Assembly (NCBI RefSeq): GCF_028331445.1
Contig: NZ_JAQMHX010000001.1
Coordinates: forward strand, 744,001 to 808,000
DNA: 64,000 nucleotides
DNA from: Candidatus Phyllobacterium onerii
GTDB lineage: Bacteria > Pseudomonadota > Alphaproteobacteria > Rhizobiales > Rhizobiaceae
Reading direction: 5' to 3'
In this document: in pieces, positions 8,590-16,643 of the stretch
How positions within the stretch are numbered: the stretch's first letter is position 1
How the letters are laid out: each line of letters starts with the position of its first letter
Notes under the pieces: generated by a model
What the model saw: the letters and a program-made list of their open reading frames with translations, nothing else
What the model was told of the DNA's origin: nothing
Database searches by the model: none
Position numbers and translations under genes: made by a program

Positions 8590-9111
8590 TTAGCGTGCGT
8601 CGCGCTTGGCCTGTGCTACCTGTGCGGCCGCGCGCTGCCGACCGCGTTCCATCGGCCGGATAAGACTGTTTACCTTGGTGTTAGGCTTCGCACGCATGCC
8701 TTGATGTGCATACCGCGTATTGAATTCATCGCCTCTTGTCGGCGCCTGCTGCTTCAACGCCAGCACATTGCGTGCGTTTTCGATCAGTGTGATGCTGGCT
8801 GCCAGGCGGCGACGTCGCTCCACTTCAGTGTTCAGCCGGCGCATTGTCATCGCGAGAACCGCGACTTTCAGCTGAGATCCATCATCCCGGGCCGAAGCTG
8901 CACTGCCCTTCGGGTCGGCCTTGCCGCGCATTTCGCGGCGACGCCGGTTAGCCTCCGTTTGCGCCTTGTCACGCTGTTGACGTGCAAGCTTCACCAGGTT
9001 GGACAGGTCAGCATCATTCATTTCCTGCAACGCGGGATGGTGAGACTTCTCCACCAAAATACGCTCTTCTGCGTTCAGTGCGCGCAGCTCTTCCTTGCGT
9101 GAGATGGCCAT
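8590..9111 (-). CDS. Conserved basic protein of unknown function
   Basis: A 173-residue, strongly basic and helix-rich protein without signal peptide or membrane segment. It opens 'MAISRKEELRALNAEER', has a heptad-like charged stretch (about residues 35-65, with 'RQQRDKAQTEANRRRREMRG') likely to be coiled coil, a middle helix with 'RRLNTEVERRRRLAAS', and an RA-rich tail. The ATG at 9111 has GAGAGGA upstream; a longer frame to 9186 has no ribosome site and is less likely. Its composition suggests nucleic-acid or ribosome association, but this is inference only. It precedes no obvious partner, and the DMT transporter gene lies 95 bp upstream on the same strand. No family is recognised with confidence. 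Confidence 0.72.
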   Translation of the reverse strand: MAISRKEELRALNAEERILVEKSHHPALQEMNDADLSNLVKLARQQRDKAQTEANRRRREMRGKADPKGSAASARDDGSQLKVAVLAMTMRRLNTEVERRRRLAASITLIENARNVLALKQQAPTRGDEFNTRYAHQGMRAKPNTKVNSLIRPMERGRQRAAAQVAQAKRDAR

Positions 9112-9206
9112 GCTGTGTCCTCTCCGTAGAAGTTGTCGCCCGACTTTCTTATGAATCACGCGTGGGGTCAAGGTTGGCGCGGACACCTGCCCTCAATCCA
9201 ACCGCG

Positions 9207-10253
9207 TCAAGACTTGTGTCGATGTTGATGGTGCGCATCGGGGAAATGCGAGTGCGTGTGTCGCAAGGCAGGATGTCTGTGGAGATGGCTATGACTGACA
9301 TCGGCGGCGACTGGATACGCGTGATCATGCTGATGGTGCAGATCGTGAACATGCTCATGCGCGTGCTCGAGTTCGGCATGGACGTGATCATGATGGTGTT
9401 GTTCCGTAAGATGGAGCCAGATGCCTATTGCCATCAGGGTGCCAGCAAAAATGAGCGAAGGCGTCAGTGGCTCGCCCATCGCCAGTGCAAGCACTGCACC
9501 AATAAAAGGAGCAACTGAGAAATACGCACCTGTTCGAGCAGTCGCCAAGTGCCGTAGCGCCACCACAAACAGAGCCAGGCTTATTCCGTAGGCGACGAAC
9601 CCAAGTATGAGTGCACCCATCAGATTGGGCAGAGGCGGCAAATGAGAACCCAACAACAAGGCTAGTCCGAGGTTTACCGAACCGGCGACAAGGCCCTTCA
9701 CCGATGCGATCCACGATGCGTCAGACAAGGACACTTTACGGGTCAAGTTGTTGTCGATGCCCCAAGCAAAACACGCTGCCAAGATCGCACAGGCTGACCA
9801 GAACCCCTCGAAATGGGCTTCGCTTGGCCAGCTCAAGATCAGCGCTCCGGCCATAATTGCGATCATACCGAGCGCGATACGCCGGTCGAAATTCTCTTTG
9901 AAGACGAACCAGGCGAGGAGGGCTGTGAAGACAGCTTCGGCATTCAATAGCAGTGAAGCACCTGATGCGGGTATCCCGACCAATCCAACCATGAGCAGAA
10001 CCGGTCCAACAATGCCGCCAGCAGTGACAGCGCCAATGAACCATACCAGCTCGTGACGAGGTAGATGGACAGCCGGAGACTTCGTGAACCGGCGATAGAG
10101 CGTCAGACCCAGGCCAGAGCCGAGATACAAGAGTCCGGCAAGCATCCAGGGGCTGACTGACGACAACAGCAGCTTCGCCAAAGGTGTCCCAATGCCGAAC
10201 AAGGTTGCGGCCATCAGTGCCGCCGGTACTCCTTGAACAAGTCCTATGCGCAT
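9207..10253 (-). CDS. EamA/DMT-superfamily transporter with histidine-rich C-terminal tail
   Basis: A 348-residue inner-membrane protein with about ten hydrophobic segments arranged as two EamA repeats (roughly residues 8-135 and 150-285). Examples are 'ALMAATLFGIGTPLAKLLL' at the start of repeat one and 'ACFAWGIDNNLTRKVSLSD' at the start of repeat two. The last 65 or so residues are exceptional: a cytosolic or periplasmic tail with over twenty histidines interspersed with Asp/Glu ('HAHEHVHDLHHQHDHA'), a common metal-binding feature. DMT proteins export amino acids, nucleotides or other metabolites; the tail and the neighbouring chromate genes suggest a role in metal handling or metal-responsive gating. 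It is divergent from the chrB-like gene, with about 200 bp between. Confidence 0.88.
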   Translation of the reverse strand: MRIGLVQGVPAALMAATLFGIGTPLAKLLLSSVSPWMLAGLLYLGSGLGLTLYRRFTKSPAVHLPRHELVWFIGAVTAGGIVGPVLLMVGLVGIPASGASLLLNAEAVFTALLAWFVFKENFDRRIALGMIAIMAGALILSWPSEAHFEGFWSACAILAACFAWGIDNNLTRKVSLSDASWIASVKGLVAGSVNLGLALLLGSHLPPLPNLMGALILGFVAYGISLALFVVALRHLATARTGAYFSVAPFIGAVLALAMGEPLTPSLIFAGTLMAIGIWLHLTEQHHHDHVHAELEHAHEHVHDLHHQHDHAYPVAADVSHSHLHRHPALRHTHSHFPDAHHQHRHKS

Positions 10254-10455
10254 TGTGCCTCCATTCAGTCTGACCGTCCGGGCAGCCGCGCCATCCGGTT
10301 TGGGAACAACTTTAAGCGCCGCAGAGGACGACTGCTAGAGCCTCGGCGTACTTGACACGCCCAAGCCACATGACATTATGTCAGTTATGGGGTTGCGATC
10401 ACCCCACAAGGCGTCAGCCGAAGTATCGCGTCCAAATAACAACGGAGGACGCGTG

Positions 10456-11274
10456 ATGACTTCACTTCTCGAGATTTCTTCTGAAAAACTCTATCGCTTG
10501 GTTGGCACCCCAGGCTGCCCTATCCTTGTCGACGTCCGCACCAATGAGGACTTTGACGCTGATCCCCGCCTGATCCCCGCCTCGATAAGGCGCCGCCATG
10601 GCGACGTTCAAGAATGGCTCAGCCATGTGGCACGTCATGCGGTCATCGTGATCTGCCAACGGGGACGAAAGCTAAGTCACGGTGTGGCCGCATTGCTTCG
10701 CCAAGCGGGGATCGATGCCAATGTTCTTGAGGGCGGGATCGAAGCATGGCTGGCATCTGGCTTCCAGATGGTGCCGGTTTCGAAATTACCCGCTAGCGAT
10801 AGTACGGGCCGTACGGTCTGGGTGACACGAGCGCGACCGAAAATCGATCGCATCGCCTGTCCATGGCTGATCAAGCGCTTCGTTGACCGGGATGCTGTCT
10901 TTCTGTTCGTTCCCCCCACTGACGTCGAGGCCGTCGCGGAACGCTTCAACGCGGCACCATACGACATCGAAGGCGTTTTCTGGAGCCACCGCGATGAACG
11001 GTGCACCTTCGATGTGATGGTCGAAGAATTAGGCTTGTCGTCAGAGCCATTGCTGCGATTGGCGACCATCGTCAGAGGGGCCGATACAGCGCGACTTGAT
11101 CTCGCCCCTGAAGCTCCTGGGCTACTGGCAGCATCGCTTGGACTGTCGCGGATGTTCGCGGATGACCACGAGCAGCTAAATGCCGGTCTCGGGCTCTACG
11201 ACGCCTTCTATCGCTGGAGCCGAGATGCGACCGACGAGAAACACAATTGGCCGTCCACGAAGCGGACAGTGTGA
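10456..11274 (+). CDS. Rhodanese-ChrB C-terminal domain fusion (chromate resistance protein)
   Basis: A 272-residue protein with two domains. Residues about 5-105 are a rhodanese-like domain ('PILVDVRTNEDFD', active-loop Cys in 'VIVICQRGRKLSHG', then 'VLEGGIEAWLASG'). Residues about 115-250 match the chromate-resistance exported/ChrB C-terminal family ('VTRARPKIDRIACPWLIKRF', 'FWSHRDERCTFDVM'). GGAGG lies just before the ATG at 10456. The gene overlaps chrA by one base (TGATG), so the pair is an operon with probable translational coupling. Classical ChrB is a chromate sensor whose N-terminal part binds DNA; here that part is replaced by a rhodanese domain, so it may act in chromate/sulfur chemistry rather than regulation. 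Its cytosolic role is inferred. Confidence 0.88.
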   Translation: MTSLLEISSEKLYRLVGTPGCPILVDVRTNEDFDADPRLIPASIRRRHGDVQEWLSHVARHAVIVICQRGRKLSHGVAALLRQAGIDANVLEGGIEAWLASGFQMVPVSKLPASDSTGRTVWVTRARPKIDRIACPWLIKRFVDRDAVFLFVPPTDVEAVAERFNAAPYDIEGVFWSHRDERCTFDVMVEELGLSSEPLLRLATIVRGADTARLDLAPEAPGLLAASLGLSRMFADDHEQLNAGLGLYDAFYRWSRDATDEKHNWPSTKRTV

Positions 11275-12683
11275 TGACAGACATTATCGGCAAGTCCAGC
11301 GCAATCTCAGATGAGCAAGAACACGAACACGGCGTCTCCTTCTCGGATGCCGTGAAGGTCTGGGCAAGGGTCGCCGCTCTGAGTTTTGGCGGTCCTGCGG
11401 GTCAGATCGCGGTTATGCATCGGATCATCGTCGACGAGAAGCGGTGGATCGGAGAACATCGATTTCTACATGCGTTGAATTACTGCATGCTTTTGCCAGG
11501 GCCGGAAGCACAACAGCTTGCAATCTACATCGGATGGCTTTTGCACAGGACGGCCGGAGGCCTTGTCGCCGGTATCCTGTTCGTTTTACCCGGCTTCCTC
11601 GCAATCCTTGGCCTCAGCTACATCTATGTCGCGTTCGGCAGCGTCGATGTTATTGAAGGATTGTTCTTCGGGCTAAAGGCTGCAGTGCTAGCAGTGGTTT
11701 TTCAAGCAGTGTTTCGGATCGGCGGGAGGGCTCTGAAGAACAAAGCTATGGTCGCAATTGCGGCATGCGCCTTTGTGGGGATCTTCTTCCTTCATGTCCC
11801 GTTTCCAATGATTATCTTGATAGCGGGTGCGCTCGGCTACATGGGCGGACGGATCGGATCCCCACTGTTTCAGATCGGTGGCGGCCACAAGTCCGGAGCA
11901 AGTGCAGTGCTGGAAGACAGACATTCGGCGCTTGGCGAAATCACCCCTCGTCACGCGCGGCCCAACCTTGTTTGGTCGCTGCAGGTCTCAGGTATCTTGC
12001 TCGTACTTTGGCTGGTGCCTGTCGCACTTATTGTCGCCTTTCTCGGCTTCGACAGTGTCTTTTCCAAGATTGCGATCTTCTTCAGTCAGATGGCATTGGT
12101 AACGTTCGGCGGAGCCTATGCTGTGCTTGCATACGTCGCGCAAGAAGCGGTCCAGCACTATGGTTGGCTCAAGCCCGGCGAGATGCTCGATGGCCTGGGA
12201 ATGGCCGAGACGACACCGGGACCGCTGATCATGGTTGTCCAGTTCGTTGGCTTCATGGGTGCCTTTCGCGCTCCGGGTTCCCTAAATCCAATGGTTGCAG
12301 CAACCTTCGGAGCGGTGCTGACGACATGGGTGACGTTCATCCCATGCTTTTTGTGGATATTCCTTGGCGCACCGTTCGTCGAAAGCTTGCGCGGCAACAA
12401 AGCGCTGACAGGTGCCATGTCCGCAATCACTGCTGCAGTTGTCGGCGTCATTCTAAACTTGGCAATCTGGTTCGGCCTGCACGTGCTGTTTGCAGACGTC
12501 GAAACTTTCAGTGTTGGATGGTTCTCGCTCGATATTCCAATCTTCCGGTCGATAAATTTTGCGTCGCTGCTTCTGACTGCAGCCGCTGTACTCGCATTGT
12601 TTCGATTCCGAGTATCCGTCATCTTTACGCTCATCGGCTGCGCTGTGGCCGGGATGGCTTGGACGCTCATTACCCGGTTCTGA
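11274..12683 (+). CDS. chrA: Chromate efflux transporter ChrA (long, two-domain form)
   Basis: A 469-residue inner-membrane CHR-family transporter that exports chromate, probably driven by the proton gradient. Two homologous CHR halves are visible: the first begins 'VWARVAALSFGGPAGQIAVM' and has 'LLPGPEAQQLAIYIGW'; the second begins 'FFSQMALVTFGGAYAVLAYV' with 'ETTPGPLIMVVQFVGFMGA'. The FGGP and PGP motifs are family signatures. The ATG at 11274 overlaps the stop of the rhodanese/ChrB gene; a TTG 27 bases upstream is possible but lies inside that gene. Length and duplicated topology match long-chain ChrA proteins. Regulation is not visible, since the usual DNA-binding ChrB part is absent. Confidence 0.94.
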   Translation: MTDIIGKSSAISDEQEHEHGVSFSDAVKVWARVAALSFGGPAGQIAVMHRIIVDEKRWIGEHRFLHALNYCMLLPGPEAQQLAIYIGWLLHRTAGGLVAGILFVLPGFLAILGLSYIYVAFGSVDVIEGLFFGLKAAVLAVVFQAVFRIGGRALKNKAMVAIAACAFVGIFFLHVPFPMIILIAGALGYMGGRIGSPLFQIGGGHKSGASAVLEDRHSALGEITPRHARPNLVWSLQVSGILLVLWLVPVALIVAFLGFDSVFSKIAIFFSQMALVTFGGAYAVLAYVAQEAVQHYGWLKPGEMLDGLGMAETTPGPLIMVVQFVGFMGAFRAPGSLNPMVAATFGAVLTTWVTFIPCFLWIFLGAPFVESLRGNKALTGAMSAITAAVVGVILNLAIWFGLHVLFADVETFSVGWFSLDIPIFRSINFASLLLTAAAVLALFRFRVSVIFTLIGCAVAGMAWTLITRF

Positions 12684-12727
12684 TGGCAGCACGGCAAGCG
12701 AGATCGCATTGCCGTGCCCCCCCTAGA

Positions 12728-13498
12728 TCACGTCTGTTCGATACGCTTGAGCACGGAGTCGAGGGCAAGCGTCAACGCCTTCGTTCCACCATTCTCCTTG
12801 AACTCCGCGAAGACCTGCTCATTCAGACCGCCGTTTGTCGAAAACTCGGAAGCCATTTCCTCGAATGATTGTTCATTTGATGCGTCCGTTGCATGGCACA
12901 GACCGCCGAACAGCCCTTTTAAATAGATGCTCGCCTGATCGTAGGGCATTCCCTCGGCTTCGAGCCAACGGGCGCTTGTTTCCAGCAGGCCGAAATATGT
13001 GGCCATCAGCGAGCTCGCCGCGCTGAAAAGATTGTATTGCTTGAGGTCGTTTGCCTGCACTGAAGCGCCGAGCGAAGAGAACAAGTCGGCAATCTCGTCG
13101 TTGAGCGGATAGATTGCCGTTGCTCCGCGCAATTCAGCGACAAAAGGCAGGGGAATTGTCCTGGTAATGGTTACGGGCACGCCAATCCAACTGGTGAGGG
13201 ACTCTATCGGGACAGTAGCAATAAAGCTCGCCACCTGCTGGTGCTCGCGGAATTTGAGCGCTTTTACCACTTCCTCGGCGATTTGCGGCCTCACCGCAAG
13301 AAACACGATGTCGGCGCTGTCTACGACATCCTGGTTGTCACGACCCACGCGCACGATCGGAAACATTGTTGCCAATCGTGCTGCAATGTCCTGGCTGCGA
13401 GGGGAGACAATGATAGCCTCGATATCGGACCTTGATTTCATAAAGCCCGTGATGACGGCCTCGGTTATGGCACCCGTTCCTACAAAACCTAGTTTCAT
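12728..13498 (-). CDS. Pyrroline-5-carboxylate reductase-like NAD(P)-binding protein
   Basis: A 256-residue protein with the ProC fold: an N-terminal Rossmann domain ('KLGFVGTGAITEAVITGFM', then 'DSADIVFLAVRPQIAEEVV' at about residues 62-80) and a helical dimerisation domain ('LEAEGMPYDQASIYLKGLFGG' and the C-terminal helices). Housekeeping ProC proteins end this domain with a 'TPGG-T' region; here the equivalent is 'STNGGLNEQV', close but not identical. It may therefore be the accessory P5CR-like reductase seen in many genomes, acting on proline precursors or cyclic imines. GGGGGA precedes the ATG. It is convergent with chrA and stands alone, so no pathway can be inferred from its neighbours. 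Confidence 0.85.
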   Translation of the reverse strand: MKLGFVGTGAITEAVITGFMKSRSDIEAIIVSPRSQDIAARLATMFPIVRVGRDNQDVVDSADIVFLAVRPQIAEEVVKALKFREHQQVASFIATVPIESLTSWIGVPVTITRTIPLPFVAELRGATAIYPLNDEIADLFSSLGASVQANDLKQYNLFSAASSLMATYFGLLETSARWLEAEGMPYDQASIYLKGLFGGLCHATDASNEQSFEEMASEFSTNGGLNEQVFAEFKENGGTKALTLALDSVLKRIEQT

Positions 13499-13703
13499 TG
13501 TTCCCCCAAAGTCTGACGTGTTCTTGTATCATAACGCAATCAGCTCGCCGAGCCATGTAAAGTGGATCGGGACTGTGCTCTCCCTCAACAATATGATCAG
13601 CTTGCAAGTGGTCGAATATGGGCGCTTCCTGTCATGTGCTGCGGCCTTGATCGTTTGACGTTGTCAGGCACAGCTAAAATTCGAGCTAACCAGGGGGGAC
13701 CCG

Positions 13704-14078
13704 ATGAAGCTTTCAGGATTTCTAGGACACGCGCCGATGACGCTTGCGGTGCTGATGATGGTGACCGGCCCGATGATGGTATCGTCTGCCGACGCCGCCC
13801 GGCGAACGGTTGCCGGCTGCGGCCCACGTGGATGTGCCGCTGTGTCGACAGTTCGCAGAGGCGCCGTCGTCCGTGCGCCAGTACGGCGCGGAGTCGTCGT
13901 CGTCAATCCGCGTCGTTACTGGCGGCCGGGCGGAGCGATTGCGGCAGGCGCCGCGATCGGCTTCGTTGCAGGTGCCTCAGCGGTCGCCATTGCGGGATCG
14001 CCGCCCCGTTCCGGTTATTGCTGGTATTACACCAACGCCGCCAGGACAACCGGTTTCTGGGACGTTTGCCCGCGCTGA
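13704..14078 (+). CDS. Small secreted Gly/Arg-rich protein of unknown function
   Basis: A 124-residue exported protein. Residues 1-31 form a signal peptide (hydrophobic 'TLAVLMMVTGPMMVSSADA'). The mature part has a Cys pair ('GCGPRGCAA'), Arg/Val-rich segments, an Ala/Gly-rich stretch 'AIAAGAAIGFVAGASAVAIA' like the glycine-zipper/YMGG segments of small envelope proteins, and a C-terminal 'YCWYYTNAARTTGFWDVCPR' with two more Cys. The composition is typical of small exported proteins of Rhizobiales. The ribosome site is GGGGGG six bases before the ATG. It is convergent with the beta-helix protein gene, with only 12 bp between stops. No function can be assigned. Confidence 0.78.
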   Translation: MKLSGFLGHAPMTLAVLMMVTGPMMVSSADAARRTVAGCGPRGCAAVSTVRRGAVVRAPVRRGVVVVNPRRYWRPGGAIAAGAAIGFVAGASAVAIAGSPPRSGYCWYYTNAARTTGFWDVCPR

Positions 14079-14090
14079 TCTTCGCCTGAT

Positions 14091-16487
14091 TTACTTCTTG
14101 GCCGGGCCCTTGTTGCCCGACTCGAAGCCCGTCCATGTGGAGCCGAAGTTCAACCATGTGTTCTTCGGTTGCAGTGTCTTGAATCCGACGCTGCCCTTGC
14201 CCAATGCCGCGCCTCGCTCGAAGACGTTCTTGTAGAGGATCGTGTTGTATTTGCGTGAACTGTAGAGAGGTGGCGCTTTGAAGCTTCCGGTGTAGGTCCA
14301 CATGAGTTGAAAAGCATCTATGAAGCCGAATTTCAGATTGGTGAACCGGTTTCCTTCAAAAACCGTTCCGTTGTAATCGGCCCCGTTATACCCCCAGGAT
14401 TCAAATTCGACGCCGATATGCGCGAGCCTGTTGAAGGTGTTCTTGCGATAGACATTGCCAAGACCGCCCCAGACACCCGCAACCCCTGAATCGGTAAAGG
14501 TCGTGCCGACATAAAGCCCGCTATTGCTGTCGCTGACCGTATTGTTGGAATATTGCAGGAAATAGGGGCTCAAGCCATTGGCCGAGCTCAAGGCGACAGT
14601 CATCATGCCATGGCGCATTTGCGAGATGTTGTTCCGGTCGACAACTGCGTCATAGACATTGCCGTAGAGCAGGACGGCGGTGGAGTCGGAATCATGCTTG
14701 AAATAGCTTGGGCGGCCCTGAAAAGTGTTGTTGTAGATGGCCACCTGTGAAGCCGCCGCCGCAAGGGCGAACCGGCTCGTGTCATCTGGCACGACATTCC
14801 AGTCTTTGTCCAAGGTCGCGGTATTGTCGTTTACCGACACGATACGCCGATGCTGGCCCGCGCCTCTGCCGCCGACGATAACCAGATCCTGGCCCCCGGC
14901 CTTGTCGGAGGCCGCGAGTGACGAGAAGCTGACCGTGTTCGCGGTGGCTGCTTTGAATCCGTCCTTCAGGTCGCTGCCGACCATCTCGAAACATATTTGT
15001 TCACCCTTGTTGCAGTCGACCTTGTTGCAATTATGCGGGGCGGCCTGGTGCGAGACATTGTCGCCCCAATACATGTTTTCCATGCTGCCGGCGTGGCCCT
15101 GGGCAACAAAGAACCGACCAATGCCGTGTCCGTCGTCGCGGTTCTCGTCAGCATTGGCGAGATCGTTACCCACCATCGAAAACTCGCGTCCGCCCCAAAG
15201 TGCAACCACGGACTCGCCATATCCCGTCATGCGAAAGCGATTGTTGGTCATGAATATCTGCCGGCTATTGCCGTAGAACGATCCATTCTCGATCAACTCG
15301 GAGCTGTCGATATAAAGGCCCGATGCGTCATGCGCTTCGAGAGCCGGTGCGCCCCAGGCTTTCAGCCGCATGGCTTGCAGGCGCAGGTTCTCGACGCCAG
15401 GGATCCATAGCAGCGGGGTAGTGCCGGTATTGCCATTGGCATTGAGCGTCAGTTTTTCGAACTGCGCATTGCGGTTCGCATCGACAATCATGCTGCCGGA
15501 AACCTTTTTGCCCAGTCTGATCTCGGTCGCATCCATACCGTCACCAAGCCAGTGCACGTTATCCGGCGCTCTGAGCACCGATTCGATGAGGTAGACTCCG
15601 GCCGGAAAATGTATGGTGGCGGGCGCAACGCTTGCCGCCGCTGTCAACGCCGCCTCGATAGCGGCGGTATCATCGGTCACACCATCGCCTTTTGCGCCAA
15701 AACTCCTTACGTCGATCATCTTCTGATCTTGCCGGGCCCATGGAGATTGATCGGCGATGGCCAGGTTCAACGGACCGCTCCAGCCGAAACGACCTCCATG
15801 GCCATTGTGGATCCATACCTCATAGGAACCCGCCGCGAGGTTCGGCACCTTGAAGTCGACCTTGAAGGGATTGATTGAAACCGGCGTTACATATTGCCCG
15901 GCACCGTTGGCGGGCTTGATATAAATGAACGATGCAGATGTGCCGTTGGACCTCGCCAGATTGCGCCCATAGACAGAAATTGTTGCTCCTGGAACAGCAT
16001 TATCGGGCCCGAGCCACCAGCTTTCAGTTCGGTTGATGGCGAAAGCCTTGCCGCCCGCGTCATCGCGTTTCGGCCGGATCAGATACATCGACCAGGCGGG
16101 GAGGGATGCCGGCATCAGAACCGTCGCAGCGGTGTCATCGGCACGCAGCGGCGAGGTCGAAATGACTGATCCTTCCGGGCTGGACGGCGGTTGCGAAAAG
16201 ACGTCGAAGCTGGTTGCTCCATCCAGCTCGACGCCAGTCATCGAGACGATTTCGTCGTGGTCCGCAGTTCTCGTTATTTCGGCGATAGCGGGCGCAGACG
16301 GACTTAACCGGAAGACCGGCGGATCGAAGGCGTCCACACCCTGTGGCAACTCTGGCTCTGGGTTGGGCAGGGGAAAGCCGAAATCACTTGGCTGGGCTTT
16401 GTCATCTGCTTTCGATACCTCCGGCAAAAGTGCCGTGCCGACCCACGCTACTACAATCAGGGCGAGACATTTCGTAAATCGGCTCAT
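14091..16487 (-). CDS. Secreted right-handed beta-helix protein (pectate-lyase superfamily)
   Basis: A 798-residue exported protein. Residues 1-27 are a signal peptide ending 'SKADD'. Residues about 150-240 resemble an IPT/Ig-like sandwich ('PGATISVYGRNLA', 'YEVWIHNGHGG'). From about residue 255 the pectate-lyase-3 entry motif 'VRSFGAKGDGVTDDTAAIEA' opens a long parallel beta-helix, with repeated N/G-rich turns ('FYGNSRQIFMTNNRFRMTGYG', 'DRNNISQMRHGMM') up to the C-terminus. Such proteins bind or cleave acidic polysaccharides; a lyase or hydrolase active site cannot be identified by eye. TAGGAC precedes the ATG. It stands alone and is followed upstream by a dispersed palindromic repeat. A plausible role is remodelling of plant or self-made polysaccharide. 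Confidence 0.85.
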   Translation of the reverse strand: MSRFTKCLALIVVAWVGTALLPEVSKADDKAQPSDFGFPLPNPEPELPQGVDAFDPPVFRLSPSAPAIAEITRTADHDEIVSMTGVELDGATSFDVFSQPPSSPEGSVISTSPLRADDTAATVLMPASLPAWSMYLIRPKRDDAGGKAFAINRTESWWLGPDNAVPGATISVYGRNLARSNGTSASFIYIKPANGAGQYVTPVSINPFKVDFKVPNLAAGSYEVWIHNGHGGRFGWSGPLNLAIADQSPWARQDQKMIDVRSFGAKGDGVTDDTAAIEAALTAAASVAPATIHFPAGVYLIESVLRAPDNVHWLGDGMDATEIRLGKKVSGSMIVDANRNAQFEKLTLNANGNTGTTPLLWIPGVENLRLQAMRLKAWGAPALEAHDASGLYIDSSELIENGSFYGNSRQIFMTNNRFRMTGYGESVVALWGGREFSMVGNDLANADENRDDGHGIGRFFVAQGHAGSMENMYWGDNVSHQAAPHNCNKVDCNKGEQICFEMVGSDLKDGFKAATANTVSFSSLAASDKAGGQDLVIVGGRGAGQHRRIVSVNDNTATLDKDWNVVPDDTSRFALAAAASQVAIYNNTFQGRPSYFKHDSDSTAVLLYGNVYDAVVDRNNISQMRHGMMTVALSSANGLSPYFLQYSNNTVSDSNSGLYVGTTFTDSGVAGVWGGLGNVYRKNTFNRLAHIGVEFESWGYNGADYNGTVFEGNRFTNLKFGFIDAFQLMWTYTGSFKAPPLYSSRKYNTILYKNVFERGAALGKGSVGFKTLQPKNTWLNFGSTWTGFESGNKGPAKK

Positions 16488-16510
16488 GTCCTACCCTGAA
16501 GGAGGGCATA

Positions 16511-16634
16511 TTGAGATTCAAGTCATGACGAGGCGAAAATGGTGGGTTTCGAGAACCGGAGCGCAGCGTACTTCTGGTACGTGAGCACCGGAAGCGCAGA
16601 AGACCATCATTTGCAGCCCGTCAGGACTTGAATA
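16511..16634. repeat. Dispersed palindromic repeat, family A, copy 1
   Basis: About 124 bp with short terminal inverted repeats (ATTCAAGTC / GACTTGAAT) and an internal core reading GGAGCGCAGCGTAC, then a short spacer, then GTACGTGAGCACCGGAAGCG. The same core recurs at about 41.3 and 42.2 kb, with a deleted form at 35.6 kb. It fills the gap between the beta-helix and BTAD-regulator genes. No coding potential of its own is evident. Confidence 0.8.
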
Positions 16635-16643
16635 ACGATGTGC

